From an uncultured Xanthomonas sp. (GTDB lineage Bacteria; Pseudomonadota; Gammaproteobacteria; Xanthomonadales; Xanthomonadaceae): a stretch of DNA of 64,000 nt. Within the stretch, counting starts at the first letter, position 1. The number at the start of each line of letters is the position of its first letter. A program made the translations under genes and the position numbers. The notes under the pieces are model-generated. The model was given only the letters and a program-made list of their open reading frames with translations. It was not told where the DNA came from and made no database searches. This document shows positions 33,043 through 41,632 of this stretch, piece after piece. The stretch covers positions 1-64,000 of the forward strand of contig CALTTS010000011.1 in assembly GCA_943912265.1 (NCBI GenBank), written 5' to 3'.

Positions 33043-33957
33043 TCAGAAAACCTCGGCCACACAGCAGCGCAGCGAACCGCCGCCGGCCTCGATCGCCGCC
33101 AGCGCCACCGCGCCGACCCGGAACCCGGCCCGTTCCAGCTGCGCCGCGTGCACCGGCGCGAGCGCGGCGGCGGCGCGCGCGCTCATCCACACCCGGCCTG
33201 GCGCCAGGGCGATGGCGTTGGCGCAGAACGCCGCCTGTTCGGCACGGTCCAGCCAGACCGCGTGCGGCGCGTACAGCGCGCCGATGCCCAGCGCCACCGC
33301 CGGGTCGGCAAACCCTTCGGACGCCACCAGCGCCGCGCGCCCGGCCAATACCGCCAGCACCACGTTGGCGTGGTATTCACCCGCGGCCAGGTCGAACAGC
33401 AGGGTGGCGCGCAGGCCGAAGGCCCGGTGCATCAGCCGCGCGCCGGCCTCGTCGCAGCGCTCGGACAGGCCGCAGTAGCCGATGCCGCGCAGGCGGTCGA
33501 TCACCAGCGAGCCGGTCAGTTCGCAGGGATGCGGCTGGCCGGACAGGTCGATCTCCTCGCGGCCGAGCACGTCGCGCAGGAAGCCGCGGATGTCCGCGCG
33601 CTCCGCCTCGCGCCGGCGCACCGGGTGGCGCATGCGGCCGACGATCGAACGCCCCGGCACGGTGGCGAACACGTTGTTGGGGAACACCGCGTCCGGCGTG
33701 GCCGGGTCGCCCGGGAACGCCAGCACCGGCACGTCGGCGCCCAGCGCCGCCTGCAGCGCGCGGTGCTCGGCCAGCGCGGACGCGGCATCGAAGGCCTCGG
33801 CCGCGGCCATGTAGCGGTTGTCGCCGGCCGACTGCTCGGCGCGGGCGAAGCCTTCCGGCGCCACCAGGAAGGCCGCGCGCGCGGTGGCCGGGCCGAACGG
33901 CGGCAGCGCCGGGTCGAAGAATGGCCGCAGCGCGGCCGGGTCGCGGGTGACGGTCAT
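33043..33957 (-). CDS. Arginine deiminase-related (CtlX-like) amidinohydrolase
   Basis: 304 residues of the pentein fold: FPNNVFATVPGRSIVGRMRHP, LTGSLVIDR, EYHANVVLAVLAGRAALV with the catalytic His, and the C-terminal GGGSLRCCVAEVF with the catalytic Cys at position 299 or 300. The family includes the CtlX citrulline ureidase of Francisella and dimethylarginine hydrolases. The full catalytic set is present, but the substrate (citrulline, arginine or a methylated arginine) cannot be decided. It follows dusA by 16 nt on the same strand. Confidence 0.85.
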   Translation of the reverse strand: MTVTRDPAALRPFFDPALPPFGPATARAAFLVAPEGFARAEQSAGDNRYMAAAEAFDAASALAEHRALQAALGADVPVLAFPGDPATPDAVFPNNVFATVPGRSIVGRMRHPVRRREAERADIRGFLRDVLGREEIDLSGQPHPCELTGSLVIDRLRGIGYCGLSERCDEAGARLMHRAFGLRATLLFDLAAGEYHANVVLAVLAGRAALVASEGFADPAVALGIGALYAPHAVWLDRAEQAAFCANAIALAPGRVWMSARAAAALAPVHAAQLERAGFRVGAVALAAIEAGGGSLRCCVAEVF

Positions 33958-33973
33958 CGGGATGCCGGGCCGT

Positions 33974-34966
33974 TCAGGCCGCCTCGCGGGTTCGGGTGGC
34001 CTGCAGCGCGCGTTCCACCAGCGACCAGTCGGCGCCGGGCCGGTGCGCGCCCTCGCTGAGGATCTGCCGGAATGCGCGGCCGCCCGGCTGGCCGTGGAAC
34101 AGGCCGAGCACGTGGCGGGTGAAATGCTTCAGCGCCATGCCTTCGCCGAGCCGGCGCTCGACGTGCGGGCGCAGGCCGCGCAGCAGGTCGGCACGCCCGG
34201 CCAGGCTGCCGCCGTACAGGGCGACGTCGAGCCGGTGCAGCAGGTACGGGTCGTGGTAGGCGGCACGGCCGAGCATCACGCCGTCCACGTGCCGCAGCTG
34301 CGCGCAGGCGGCATCGAACTCCGCGATGCCGCCGTTCAGCACCACCGGCAGGTCCGGCCGCTCCTGCTTGAGGCGATGCACCCAGTCGTACCTGAGCGGC
34401 GGCACATCGCGGTTCTCCTTCGGCGACAGGCCCTTCAGCCACGCATTGCGCGCGTGCACGACGACCATCGCCGCGCCGGCCGCAACGACGCCGTCGACGA
34501 ACCCGGCGAAACGCGCATAGCAGTCGTCGTCGTCCACGCCGAGCCGGCATTTCACCGTCACCGGGACGTCCACCGCAGCGGCCATCGCCGCCACGCACTC
34601 GGCCACCCGCGCCGGCTCGCGCATCAGGCAGGCGCCGAAACGCCCGGCCTGCACGCGGTCGGACGGACAGCCGCAGTTGAGGTTGACTTCGTCGTAGCCC
34701 CAGTCGCGCGCGATGCGCGCCGCCTGCGCCAGCACCGCCGGCTCGCTGCCGCCGAGCTGCAGGGCCAGCGGATGCTCGACGGCATCGAAGCCCAGCAGGC
34801 GCGCGCGGTCGCCGTGGATCGCCGCATTGGCATGCACCATCTCGGTGTACAGCCGCGCGTGCGGCGCCAGCGCGCGGTGGAACACGCGGCACTCGCGGTC
34901 GGTCCAGTCCATCATCGGCGCGACGGACAGGCGCAGGGAATCGGCGTAGGCGGACGGCGGCGTCAT
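33974..34966 (-). CDS. dusA: tRNA-dihydrouridine synthase DusA
   Basis: FMN enzyme that reduces uridine 20/20a in tRNA D loops. 330 residues, the DusA length: SVAPMMDWTDRECRVFHRAL, YDEVNLNCGCPSDRVQAGRFGACLM with the catalytic Cys (second Cys of NCGCPS region), VTVKCRLGVDD, VVHARNAWLKGLSPKENR, VVLNGGIAEFDAA, DGVMLGRAAYHDPYLL, and a C-terminal helical domain (RHVLGLFHGQPGGRAFRQIL). The ATG at 34966 is taken; another ATG lies 9 nt upstream. Middle of a likely HAD-dusA-ctlX-like unit. Confidence 0.95.
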   Translation of the reverse strand: MTPPSAYADSLRLSVAPMMDWTDRECRVFHRALAPHARLYTEMVHANAAIHGDRARLLGFDAVEHPLALQLGGSEPAVLAQAARIARDWGYDEVNLNCGCPSDRVQAGRFGACLMREPARVAECVAAMAAAVDVPVTVKCRLGVDDDDCYARFAGFVDGVVAAGAAMVVVHARNAWLKGLSPKENRDVPPLRYDWVHRLKQERPDLPVVLNGGIAEFDAACAQLRHVDGVMLGRAAYHDPYLLHRLDVALYGGSLAGRADLLRGLRPHVERRLGEGMALKHFTRHVLGLFHGQPGGRAFRQILSEGAHRPGADWSLVERALQATRTREAA

Positions 34967-35031
34967 GGCGCGCATTGTAGCGACGGCCGCCCCGTAGCCC
35001 GGATCGGGCGATGCCGAGCGCGGCGGCGCGT

Positions 35032-35748
35032 TCAGGCGGCCAGCGCCTCGATGCGCGCCAGCGCGGCCGGCAGTTCCGCCGCGCCGGCCACGGTGGCCAC
35101 GTGCGGGTGGTTCTCGGCCAGGCCGTGCTCGAGCTCGTGCGCCCAGGTCACGTGGTAGGGCATGTGGATGCCCCAGCCGCCGAGCTTCACCACCGGCTCC
35201 ACGTCCGAGGGCAGCGAGTTGCCGATCATCGCGAACTCGCCGGGCGCCACGCCGAATTCGGCCAGCACGCGGGTGTAGGTGGCCGGGTCCTTTTCGGAAA
35301 CGATCTCGATGCGCGGAAACAGGTCGGTCAGGCCGGAACGGGCGATCTTGGCTTCCTGGTGGAACAGGTCGCCCTTGGTGATCAGCACCACCGGGTGGCG
35401 CGCGGCGATGGCGGCGACGGCGTCGCGGATGCCGTCGAGCAGTTCCACCGGGTGCTCCAGCGTGGCCCGGCCGATGTCGAGGATGCGCTTGATGTCGGCA
35501 GCGGAGATGCGCCCGCCGGTCAGGGCGATGGCGGCCTCGATCATCGACAGGGTCATGCCCTTGGCGCCGTAGCCGAACACCTTGAGGTTGCGCCGTTCCA
35601 CCGCCAGCAGGTGCTGCTGCATGCCGGCCGCGCCGAGGTCGATGTAGGCCGAGAGCACGTCCTCCAGCGCCGCCTCGGCCGCGCGGTAGTAGTCCTCGCT
35701 GCGCCACAGCGTGTCGTCGCCGTCGAAACCCACCAGCCTGATCGCCAT
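35032..35748 (-). CDS. HAD-family hydrolase
   Basis: 238 residues. HAD motif I is LVGFDGDDTLWRSE (nucleophile Asp, general acid two residues on), motif II VVLITKGDLF, motif III region IVSEKDPATYTRVL (Lys) and motif IV AMIGNSLPSDVEPVV. The helical cap lies between motifs I and II, so it is a C1-cap (phosphoglycolate phosphatase-like) enzyme. Substrate unknown. The ATG at 35748 with an AGGGGCG upstream is preferred over one 33 nt before it. Confidence 0.88.
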   Translation of the reverse strand: MAIRLVGFDGDDTLWRSEDYYRAAEAALEDVLSAYIDLGAAGMQQHLLAVERRNLKVFGYGAKGMTLSMIEAAIALTGGRISAADIKRILDIGRATLEHPVELLDGIRDAVAAIAARHPVVLITKGDLFHQEAKIARSGLTDLFPRIEIVSEKDPATYTRVLAEFGVAPGEFAMIGNSLPSDVEPVVKLGGWGIHMPYHVTWAHELEHGLAENHPHVATVAGAAELPAALARIEALAA

Positions 35749-35884
35749 CGTTCGCCCCTGCCGCCACGTGAAAGCGCGCAATCATAACGTGCCGCCGGCC
35801 TCAGCTTGAGCGAGTCCGTCAACCTGTTGCACACGCGGCCCTGCTTTGGTCGCACCATGGCGTTCCCCGGCCTCCAGGCGCCCC

Positions 35885-35890
35885 TAGAAT
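35885..35890 (+). promoter_or_regulatory. TAGAAT -10-like element next to the acnD start
   Basis: TAGAAT ends 6 nt before the acnD ATG (35897), so transcription would begin at or near the start codon. No Shine-Dalgarno sequence and no good -35 are visible. Possibly a leaderless mRNA. Confidence 0.3.
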
Positions 35891-35896
35891 CGGCCC

Positions 35897-38509
35897 ATGA
35901 ACACCCAATACCGCAAGCCCCTGACGGGCACCTCGCTGGATTATTTCGATGCCCGCTCCGCCGTCGAGGCCGTCTCGCCCGGCACCTGGAGCGGCCTGCC
36001 CTACACCTCGCGCGTGCTGGCCGAGAACCTGGTGCGCCGCTGCGAGCCGGCCACGCTGGACGCCTCGCTGCGGCAGCTGACCGAGCGACGGCGCGACCTC
36101 GACTTCCCATGGTTCCCGGCACGCGTGGTGTGCCACGACATCCTCGGCCAGACCGCGCTGGTGGACTTGGCCGGCCTGCGCGATGCGATTGCCGAGCAAG
36201 GTGGCGACCCGGCACAGATCAACCCGGTGGTGCCGGTGCAGCTGATCGTGGACCACTCGCTGGCGGTGGAGTGCGGCGGCTACGATCCGGACGCTTTCGC
36301 CAAGAACCGCGCCATCGAGGACCGCCGCAACGCCGACCGTTTCCACTTCATCGAGTGGACGCGCGATGCGTTCCGCAACATGGACGTCATCCCAGCCGGC
36401 AACGGCATCATGCACCAGATCAATCTGGAGAAGATGTCGCCGGTGGTGCAGGTGCGCGAGGGCGTGGCGTTCCCGGATACCTGCGTTGGCACCGACAGCC
36501 ACACGCCGCACGTGGACGCACTGGGCGTGATCGCCATTGGCGTGGGCGGGCTGGAGGCCGAGAACGTGATGCTCGGCCGCGCCTCGTGGATGCGCCTGCC
36601 GGACATCGTCGGCGTGGAACTGACCGGCAAGCCGCAACCGGGCATCACCGCCACCGACGTGGTGCTGGCGCTGACCGAATTCCTGCGCAAGGAGAAGGTG
36701 GTCGGTGCGTGGCTGGAGTTCTTCGGCGAAGGCGCCGCCAGCCTGACCATCGGCGACCGCGCCACCATCTCCAACATGTGCCCGGAATACGGCGCCACCG
36801 CCGCGCTGTTCCACATCGACGGCCAGACCCTGGACTACCTGCGCCTGACCGGCCGCGAGGAGCAGCAGGTCGCCTTGGTGGAAACCTACGCCAAGGCCGC
36901 CGGCCTGTGGGCCGACGACCTGAAGGATGCGCAGTACGAACGCGTGCTGCACTTCGACCTGTCCGGCGTGGTGCGCAACATGGCCGGCCCGTCCAACCCG
37001 CACCGGCGCCTGCCCACCAGCGCGCTGACCGAACGCGGCATCGCCGACGAAACCAAGCTCGATGCCGGCAAGGCCGAGGAAGCGGCCGGGCTGATGCCTG
37101 ACGGCGCGGTGATCATCGCCGCCATCACCAGCTGCACCAACACCTCCAACCCGCGCAACGTGATCGCCGCCGCGCTGCTGGCGCGCAACGCCAATGCGCG
37201 CGGCCTGAGCCGCAAGCCGTGGGTGAAGTCCTCGCTGGCACCCGGCTCCAAGGCCGTGCAGCTGTACCTGGAGGAAGCCGGGCTGCTGGGCGAGCTGGAG
37301 AAGCTGGGCTTCGGCATCGTCGCCTTCGCCTGCACCACCTGCAACGGCATGAGCGGTGCGCTGGCCCCGGCGATCCAGCAGGAGATCATCGACCGCGACC
37401 TGTACGCCACCGCCGTGCTCAGCGGCAACCGCAACTTCGACGGCCGCATCCACCCGTATGCCAAGCAGGCCTTCCTGGCCAGCCCGCCGCTGGTGATCGC
37501 CTACGCCATCGCCGGCACGGTGCGCTTCGACATCGAGCGCGACGTGCTGGGCGTTGATGCGGACGGCAACGAGGTGCGGCTGAAGGACATCTGGCCGGAC
37601 GATGCGGAGATCGACGCCATCGTCAAGGCCAGCGTCAAACCCGAGCAATTCCGCAAGGTCTACGGACCGATGTTCGACGTGAAGGTCGAGCACGCCCGGG
37701 TCAGCCCGTTGTACGACTGGCGCGCGCAGAGCACCTACATCCGCCGCCCGCCGTATTGGGAAGGCGCGCTGGCCGGCGAGCGCACGCTGCGCGGCATGCG
37801 CCCGCTGGCGGTGCTGGGCGACAACATCACCACCGACCACCTGTCCCCGTCCAACGCGATCATGGCCGCCAGCGCCGCCGGCGAATATCTGGCGAAGATG
37901 GGCGTGCCGGAGGAGGACTTCAATTCCTACGCCACCCATCGCGGCGACCACCTGACCGCGCAGCGTGCCACCTTCGCCAACCCCAAGCTGATCAACGAGA
38001 TGGCGGTGGTGGACGGTGAAGTGAAACAGGGCTCGCTGGCGCGGCTGGAGCCCGAAGGCGAGGTCAAACGCATGTGGGAGGTGATCGAAACCTACATGGC
38101 GCGCAAGCAGCCGCTGATCGTGATTGCCGGCGCCGATTACGGGCAGGGCAGCTCGCGCGATTGGGCCGCCAAGGGCGTGCGCCTGGCCGGCGTGGAGGCC
38201 ATCGTGGCCGAGGGCTTCGAGCGCATCCACCGCACCAACCTGATCGGCATGGGCGTGCTGCCCCTGCAGTTCCCGCTGGAAGTGGACCGCAAGACGCTGG
38301 GCATCGACGGCACCGAAACCTTCGACGTCGTCGGGCAGCGCACGCCCGGCGCGATGCTCACGCTGGTCATCCGCAAGCGCAACGGCGAGGTCATCGAGAC
38401 CCCGGTGCTGTGCCGGCTGGATTCGGACGAGGAAGTGGGCATCTACGAAGCCGGCGGCGTGCTGCAGCGCTTCGCCCAGGACTTCCTGGCGTCCTCGCGC
38501 GCGGCATGA
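35897..38509 (+). CDS. acnD: Fe/S-dependent 2-methylisocitrate dehydratase AcnD
   Basis: 870-residue aconitase-family enzyme of the 2-methylcitrate cycle; dehydrates (2S,3S)-2-methylcitrate to 2-methyl-trans-aconitate during propionate breakdown. Cluster cysteines are in AITSCTNTSNP and FACTTCNGMSG; the substrate loop is GADYGQGSSRDWAAKG and the N-terminal PVVPVQLIVDHSLAVE. The AcnD call (rather than AcnA) rests on its length and on prpF one gene downstream, because AcnD works only with PrpF. prpB and prpC are not adjacent. The ATG has no ribosome site and a TAGAAT just ahead. Confidence 0.92.
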   Translation: MNTQYRKPLTGTSLDYFDARSAVEAVSPGTWSGLPYTSRVLAENLVRRCEPATLDASLRQLTERRRDLDFPWFPARVVCHDILGQTALVDLAGLRDAIAEQGGDPAQINPVVPVQLIVDHSLAVECGGYDPDAFAKNRAIEDRRNADRFHFIEWTRDAFRNMDVIPAGNGIMHQINLEKMSPVVQVREGVAFPDTCVGTDSHTPHVDALGVIAIGVGGLEAENVMLGRASWMRLPDIVGVELTGKPQPGITATDVVLALTEFLRKEKVVGAWLEFFGEGAASLTIGDRATISNMCPEYGATAALFHIDGQTLDYLRLTGREEQQVALVETYAKAAGLWADDLKDAQYERVLHFDLSGVVRNMAGPSNPHRRLPTSALTERGIADETKLDAGKAEEAAGLMPDGAVIIAAITSCTNTSNPRNVIAAALLARNANARGLSRKPWVKSSLAPGSKAVQLYLEEAGLLGELEKLGFGIVAFACTTCNGMSGALAPAIQQEIIDRDLYATAVLSGNRNFDGRIHPYAKQAFLASPPLVIAYAIAGTVRFDIERDVLGVDADGNEVRLKDIWPDDAEIDAIVKASVKPEQFRKVYGPMFDVKVEHARVSPLYDWRAQSTYIRRPPYWEGALAGERTLRGMRPLAVLGDNITTDHLSPSNAIMAASAAGEYLAKMGVPEEDFNSYATHRGDHLTAQRATFANPKLINEMAVVDGEVKQGSLARLEPEGEVKRMWEVIETYMARKQPLIVIAGADYGQGSSRDWAAKGVRLAGVEAIVAEGFERIHRTNLIGMGVLPLQFPLEVDRKTLGIDGTETFDVVGQRTPGAMLTLVIRKRNGEVIETPVLCRLDSDEEVGIYEAGGVLQRFAQDFLASSRAA

Positions 38510-39090
38510 GCGGGCGCGCTTCCCGGCGCCTGTTCTTCGCGTCGATGCCGCCTGCGGCATGGCGCGAACGAATGCAGGCGCAGGTGGTGGCGCACGGTCT
38601 GGACCGGCGCCTGCGCGGGGCGATGTTCGCGCCCGGCAACTGGCACCAGTCCTGGTCCGAACGGGTGTTCGACCCGACCCCGGCCGAATGCGATGCGTTG
38701 CTGCAGGTGGGCGCGCGAGTCCGTGCCCACGCCTGCACGCTGCCGTTCAACCGCATCGACAGCAGCGGCGACGAGCCCGGCCGCATCCACTGGACGCTGC
38801 GCGCGCGCGGCCGTCCGGCGGCCTTCGATGCCGCGGCCGCATGCATCCGCACCACGCTGGCCGATGCCGGCCATGCGGCCATCGCCACCGGCGTCAGCCC
38901 GCACATCACGCTCAGCTACTGCGCCCGCGACACGCTGGAGAAGATCGCGCTCGACCCGCCGCTGGCATGGACCATCGACGAGCTGCTGCTGGTGATCGGC
39001 GGCGGCCAGCCCTATGCCTACGAGGTGATCGGCCGCTGGCCGCTGCTGCCGGAAACCGATCCCCCCGCCACCCAGATGGGCCTGTTCTGA
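38506..39090 (+). CDS. 2H-phosphoesterase / 2'-5' RNA ligase-like protein
   Basis: 194 residues. RLFFASMPPAAWRERM is the family N-terminus, followed by the two 2H motifs: IHWTLRARG (HxT) and PHITLSYCA (HxT). The ThpR/LigT fold joins or cleaves 2'-5' RNA bonds or opens cyclic phosphates. The ATG overlaps the acnD stop (ATGA), so translation is coupled, which is odd: the protein has no known role in propionate metabolism. The C-terminal sequence reads LLPETDPPATQMGLF. Confidence 0.85.
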   Translation: MSGRASRRLFFASMPPAAWRERMQAQVVAHGLDRRLRGAMFAPGNWHQSWSERVFDPTPAECDALLQVGARVRAHACTLPFNRIDSSGDEPGRIHWTLRARGRPAAFDAAAACIRTTLADAGHAAIATGVSPHITLSYCARDTLEKIALDPPLAWTIDELLLVIGGGQPYAYEVIGRWPLLPETDPPATQMGLF

Positions 39091-39136
39091 ACCCGGCCCG
39101 CCCCGTCCCACGATTGCACGCACACCGGAGTCCGCG

Positions 39137-40339
39137 ATGTCCCGCCAACCTCAGCCCCATGCGCCGCAAGTCCGCATCCCCGCCACCTACATGCGCGGCG
39201 GCACCTCCAAGGGCGTGTTCTTCCGACTGGAGGACCTGCCCGAGGCCGCGCGCGTGCCGGGCAAGGCGCGCGATGCGCTGCTGCAGCGGGTGATCGGTTC
39301 GCCCGACCCTTACGGCAAGCAGACCGACGGCATGGGCGGGGCCACCTCGAGCACCAGCAAGTGCGTGATCGTCTCGCCCAGCACCCGGCCCGGCCACGAC
39401 ATCGACTACCTGTACGGGCAGGTGAGCATCGAGACCGACTTCGTCGACTGGTCTGGCAACTGCGGCAACCTGAGCACCGCTGCCGGCGCCTTCGCCCTGC
39501 ATGCCGGTTATGTAAACAGGACGCGCGTGCCCGAGGACGGCGTGGCGGTGGTGCGCATCTGGCAGGCCAACATCGGCAAGACCATCCTCGCCCACGTGCC
39601 GGTGACGGCCGGGCAGGTACAGGAAACCGGCGATTTCGAGTTGGACGGGGTGACCTTCCCGGCCGCCGAGATCGTGCTGGAGTTCATCGACCCGGCCGAC
39701 GACGGCGAGGAAGGCGGGGCGATGTTCCCCACCGGCCACGTGGTGGACGCGCTGGACGTGCCCGGCGTCGGCACGCTTCAGGCCACGATGATCAACTCCG
39801 GCATCCCCACCATCTTCGTCAACGCCGCCGACCTCGGCTTCACCGGCACCGAGTTGCAACCGGCGATCAACGGCGACAAGGCCATCCTCGACAGGATGGA
39901 GGCCATCCGCGTGGCCGGCGCGTTGCGCATGGGTCTGATCAAGGCCCCGGAGGAAGCCGCCACCCGCCAGCACTCGCCCAAGGTGGCCTTCGTCGCGCCC
40001 GCGCAGGACTACACGAGTTCGGCCGGCAAGACGGTCAAGGCCGGCGACATCGACCTGCTGGTGCGGGCGATGTCGATGGGCAAGCTGCATCACGCGATGA
40101 TGGGCACCGCATCGGTGGCCATCGCCACGGCGGCCGCGGTGCCCGGCACGCTGGTCAACCTGGCCGCCGGCGGCGGGCAGCGCGAGGCGGTGCGCTTCGG
40201 CCACCCCTCCGGCACGCTGCGCGTCGGCGCGGCGGTGAAGCAGGTGGACGGCGAGTGGACTGTGGCCAAGGCGGTGATGAGCCGCAGCGCGCGCATCCTG
40301 ATGGAAGGCTGGGTGCGGGTGCCGGGCGACTCTTTCTGA
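39137..40339 (+). CDS. prpF: 2-methylaconitate cis-trans isomerase PrpF
   Basis: 400 residues. Isomerises 2-methyl-trans-aconitate to the cis form so that AconB/AcnB can hydrate it. Motifs: IPATYMRGGTSKGVFF (N-terminal Met-Arg-Gly-Gly-Thr-Ser-Lys loop), DPYGKQTDGMGGATSSTSK, SGNCGNLSTAAGAFAL with an active-site Cys, and the C-terminal MGTASVAIATAAAVPGT and GHPSGTLRVGA. The full family length and the upstream acnD make the assignment secure. CGGAG precedes the ATG. Confidence 0.96.
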   Translation: MSRQPQPHAPQVRIPATYMRGGTSKGVFFRLEDLPEAARVPGKARDALLQRVIGSPDPYGKQTDGMGGATSSTSKCVIVSPSTRPGHDIDYLYGQVSIETDFVDWSGNCGNLSTAAGAFALHAGYVNRTRVPEDGVAVVRIWQANIGKTILAHVPVTAGQVQETGDFELDGVTFPAAEIVLEFIDPADDGEEGGAMFPTGHVVDALDVPGVGTLQATMINSGIPTIFVNAADLGFTGTELQPAINGDKAILDRMEAIRVAGALRMGLIKAPEEAATRQHSPKVAFVAPAQDYTSSAGKTVKAGDIDLLVRAMSMGKLHHAMMGTASVAIATAAAVPGTLVNLAAGGGQREAVRFGHPSGTLRVGAAVKQVDGEWTVAKAVMSRSARILMEGWVRVPGDSF

Positions 40340-40419
40340 AACGGCCGCGGCGTCCCGGCCGCATCACGAAGAAGCCACGGACCGCCCTTGTCGCGGCAGG
40401 CGCCGCGGGCGCTCCCGGT

Positions 40420-40794
40420 TCACGGCGCCGGCGCGGCGCCGGACGATGCGCGGTTGAACAGCCACCAGCCCAAACCGACGCCGGACAGCGCACCGACCAC
40501 TTCCAGCACCACGCGCCCGCCCAGTTGGTCCGGGTCGTGGATGTATTCCAGCGCCAGCCGGGCGTACAACGGCGACTCCAACCGCACGATGCTGGTGTAG
40601 AACAGGTTCCAGATGTCCACCCCGGCCCCGGCCGCCACCGCGATCACGCAGGCCCAACCGATGATCTGGCCCTGCGACATCCCCCCGCGCCGCCCCAGCC
40701 AGCGCCAGCCGCAGAACACCAGAAGGCCGGCCAGCAAGGCGATCACGCCGGCCTCGAGCGAACCGAGCAGGCCGAAGTGCAGCGGAAGATTCAT
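40420..40794 (-). CDS. Small membrane protein of unknown function
   Basis: 124 residues with about three hydrophobic segments: GVIALLAGLLVFCGWRWLG, GWACVIAVAAGAGVDIWNLFY and VVLEVVGALSGVGLGWWLF. The middle part SPLYARLALEYIHDPDQLGG is polar and may lie outside the membrane. No family recognised. It is the last gene of the minus-strand run that starts with a TonB-dependent receptor, 58 nt after the dipeptidase, so it may be cotranscribed. It converges on prpF. Confidence 0.65.
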   Translation of the reverse strand: MNLPLHFGLLGSLEAGVIALLAGLLVFCGWRWLGRRGGMSQGQIIGWACVIAVAAGAGVDIWNLFYTSIVRLESPLYARLALEYIHDPDQLGGRVVLEVVGALSGVGLGWWLFNRASSGAAPAP

Positions 40795-40852
40795 GGCGTG
40801 CCCCCTCGTGCAAAGGGCGCCAGTCTAGTCGCTCGCACGGGCTGCGGCTCGC

Positions 40853-41593
40853 TCAGCGCACCGGCACGTCGTAGGCGATGGTCGGCGCGGGTTCGGGCTG
40901 GAAGGTGTAGTGCCACCACTCGTTCGGATAGTTGACGAAACCTGCTGCGGCCATTGCCTGCAGCAACTGCCGGCGATGGGCACGCTGCACCTCGCCCAGG
41001 CCCGGCGCGTCGGTATGCGCGCGCAGGCCGAAGTAGTCGAAGCCGGTGCCCATGTCCAGCGCCGTGCAGGCCTTGCGGCAATCGAGCAGGCCCAGATCGA
41101 CGGTGGCGCCGCGGCTGTGGCCGGACACTTCGGCCACATAGCCGTCGGGGATGATCCGCGCCTTGTCCAGATCGGGGTAGAACTCGGCCTTGTTCGCCTG
41201 ATCGGCCGGATCGGCGGCCCAGGCGACGAAAGCCTTGACCGCACGCACGGGGCGGTAGCAATCGAACATCAGCAGCGAATACCCCTCGGCACGCAGACCG
41301 GCCTGCACCTTGGCCAGCGCCTGCGCCACCGGCGCGAGCAGCAGGCAGGTCGGCGCCTCGTAACCCGGTACCGGGCGGGCGGTGAAGTTGTGCCAGCCGG
41401 CATAGCGCATGTCCAGGGCGATGTCCGGCGCCAGCGTGCGCACGTCCACCAACCCGGCTTCGGCGGCGGTGGTGGCCGGTGACACGCTCACCTCGCCAGC
41501 GCGGGCAACAGGCACAAATGCCGTTGCCGCCGCCACGAGCACGCAAGCGGCCAGTGGGAAATGTCGGGCGCAACGGACCATCGGCGGGTTCAT
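40853..41593 (-). CDS. ddpX: Periplasmic D-Ala-D-Ala dipeptidase (VanX/DdpX family, M15D)
   Basis: 246 residues with a signal peptide (AACVLVAAATAFVPVARA). The catalytic domain shows APDIALDMRYAG, the substrate-binding FDCYRPVRAV, the zinc motif SGHSRGATVDLGL (His and Asp) and EWWHYTF (catalytic Glu and third zinc His). Such enzymes cut D-Ala-D-Ala released from peptidoglycan, or give glycopeptide resistance when cytoplasmic; the signal peptide argues for the scavenging role. Neighbouring amidase, serine hydrolase and receptor genes on this strand support that. Confidence 0.9.
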   Translation of the reverse strand: MNPPMVRCARHFPLAACVLVAAATAFVPVARAGEVSVSPATTAAEAGLVDVRTLAPDIALDMRYAGWHNFTARPVPGYEAPTCLLLAPVAQALAKVQAGLRAEGYSLLMFDCYRPVRAVKAFVAWAADPADQANKAEFYPDLDKARIIPDGYVAEVSGHSRGATVDLGLLDCRKACTALDMGTGFDYFGLRAHTDAPGLGEVQRAHRRQLLQAMAAAGFVNYPNEWWHYTFQPEPAPTIAYDVPVR

Positions 41594-41632
41594 CCGGAGG
41601 AAGGCGACATGCGCATCATCCCGCCGCCGGCC

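Noticed and set aside
35819..38560. Long minus-strand frame antisense to acnD
   Set aside because: The plus strand carries an intact aconitase-family protein with cluster cysteines; the antisense frame has no homology pattern.
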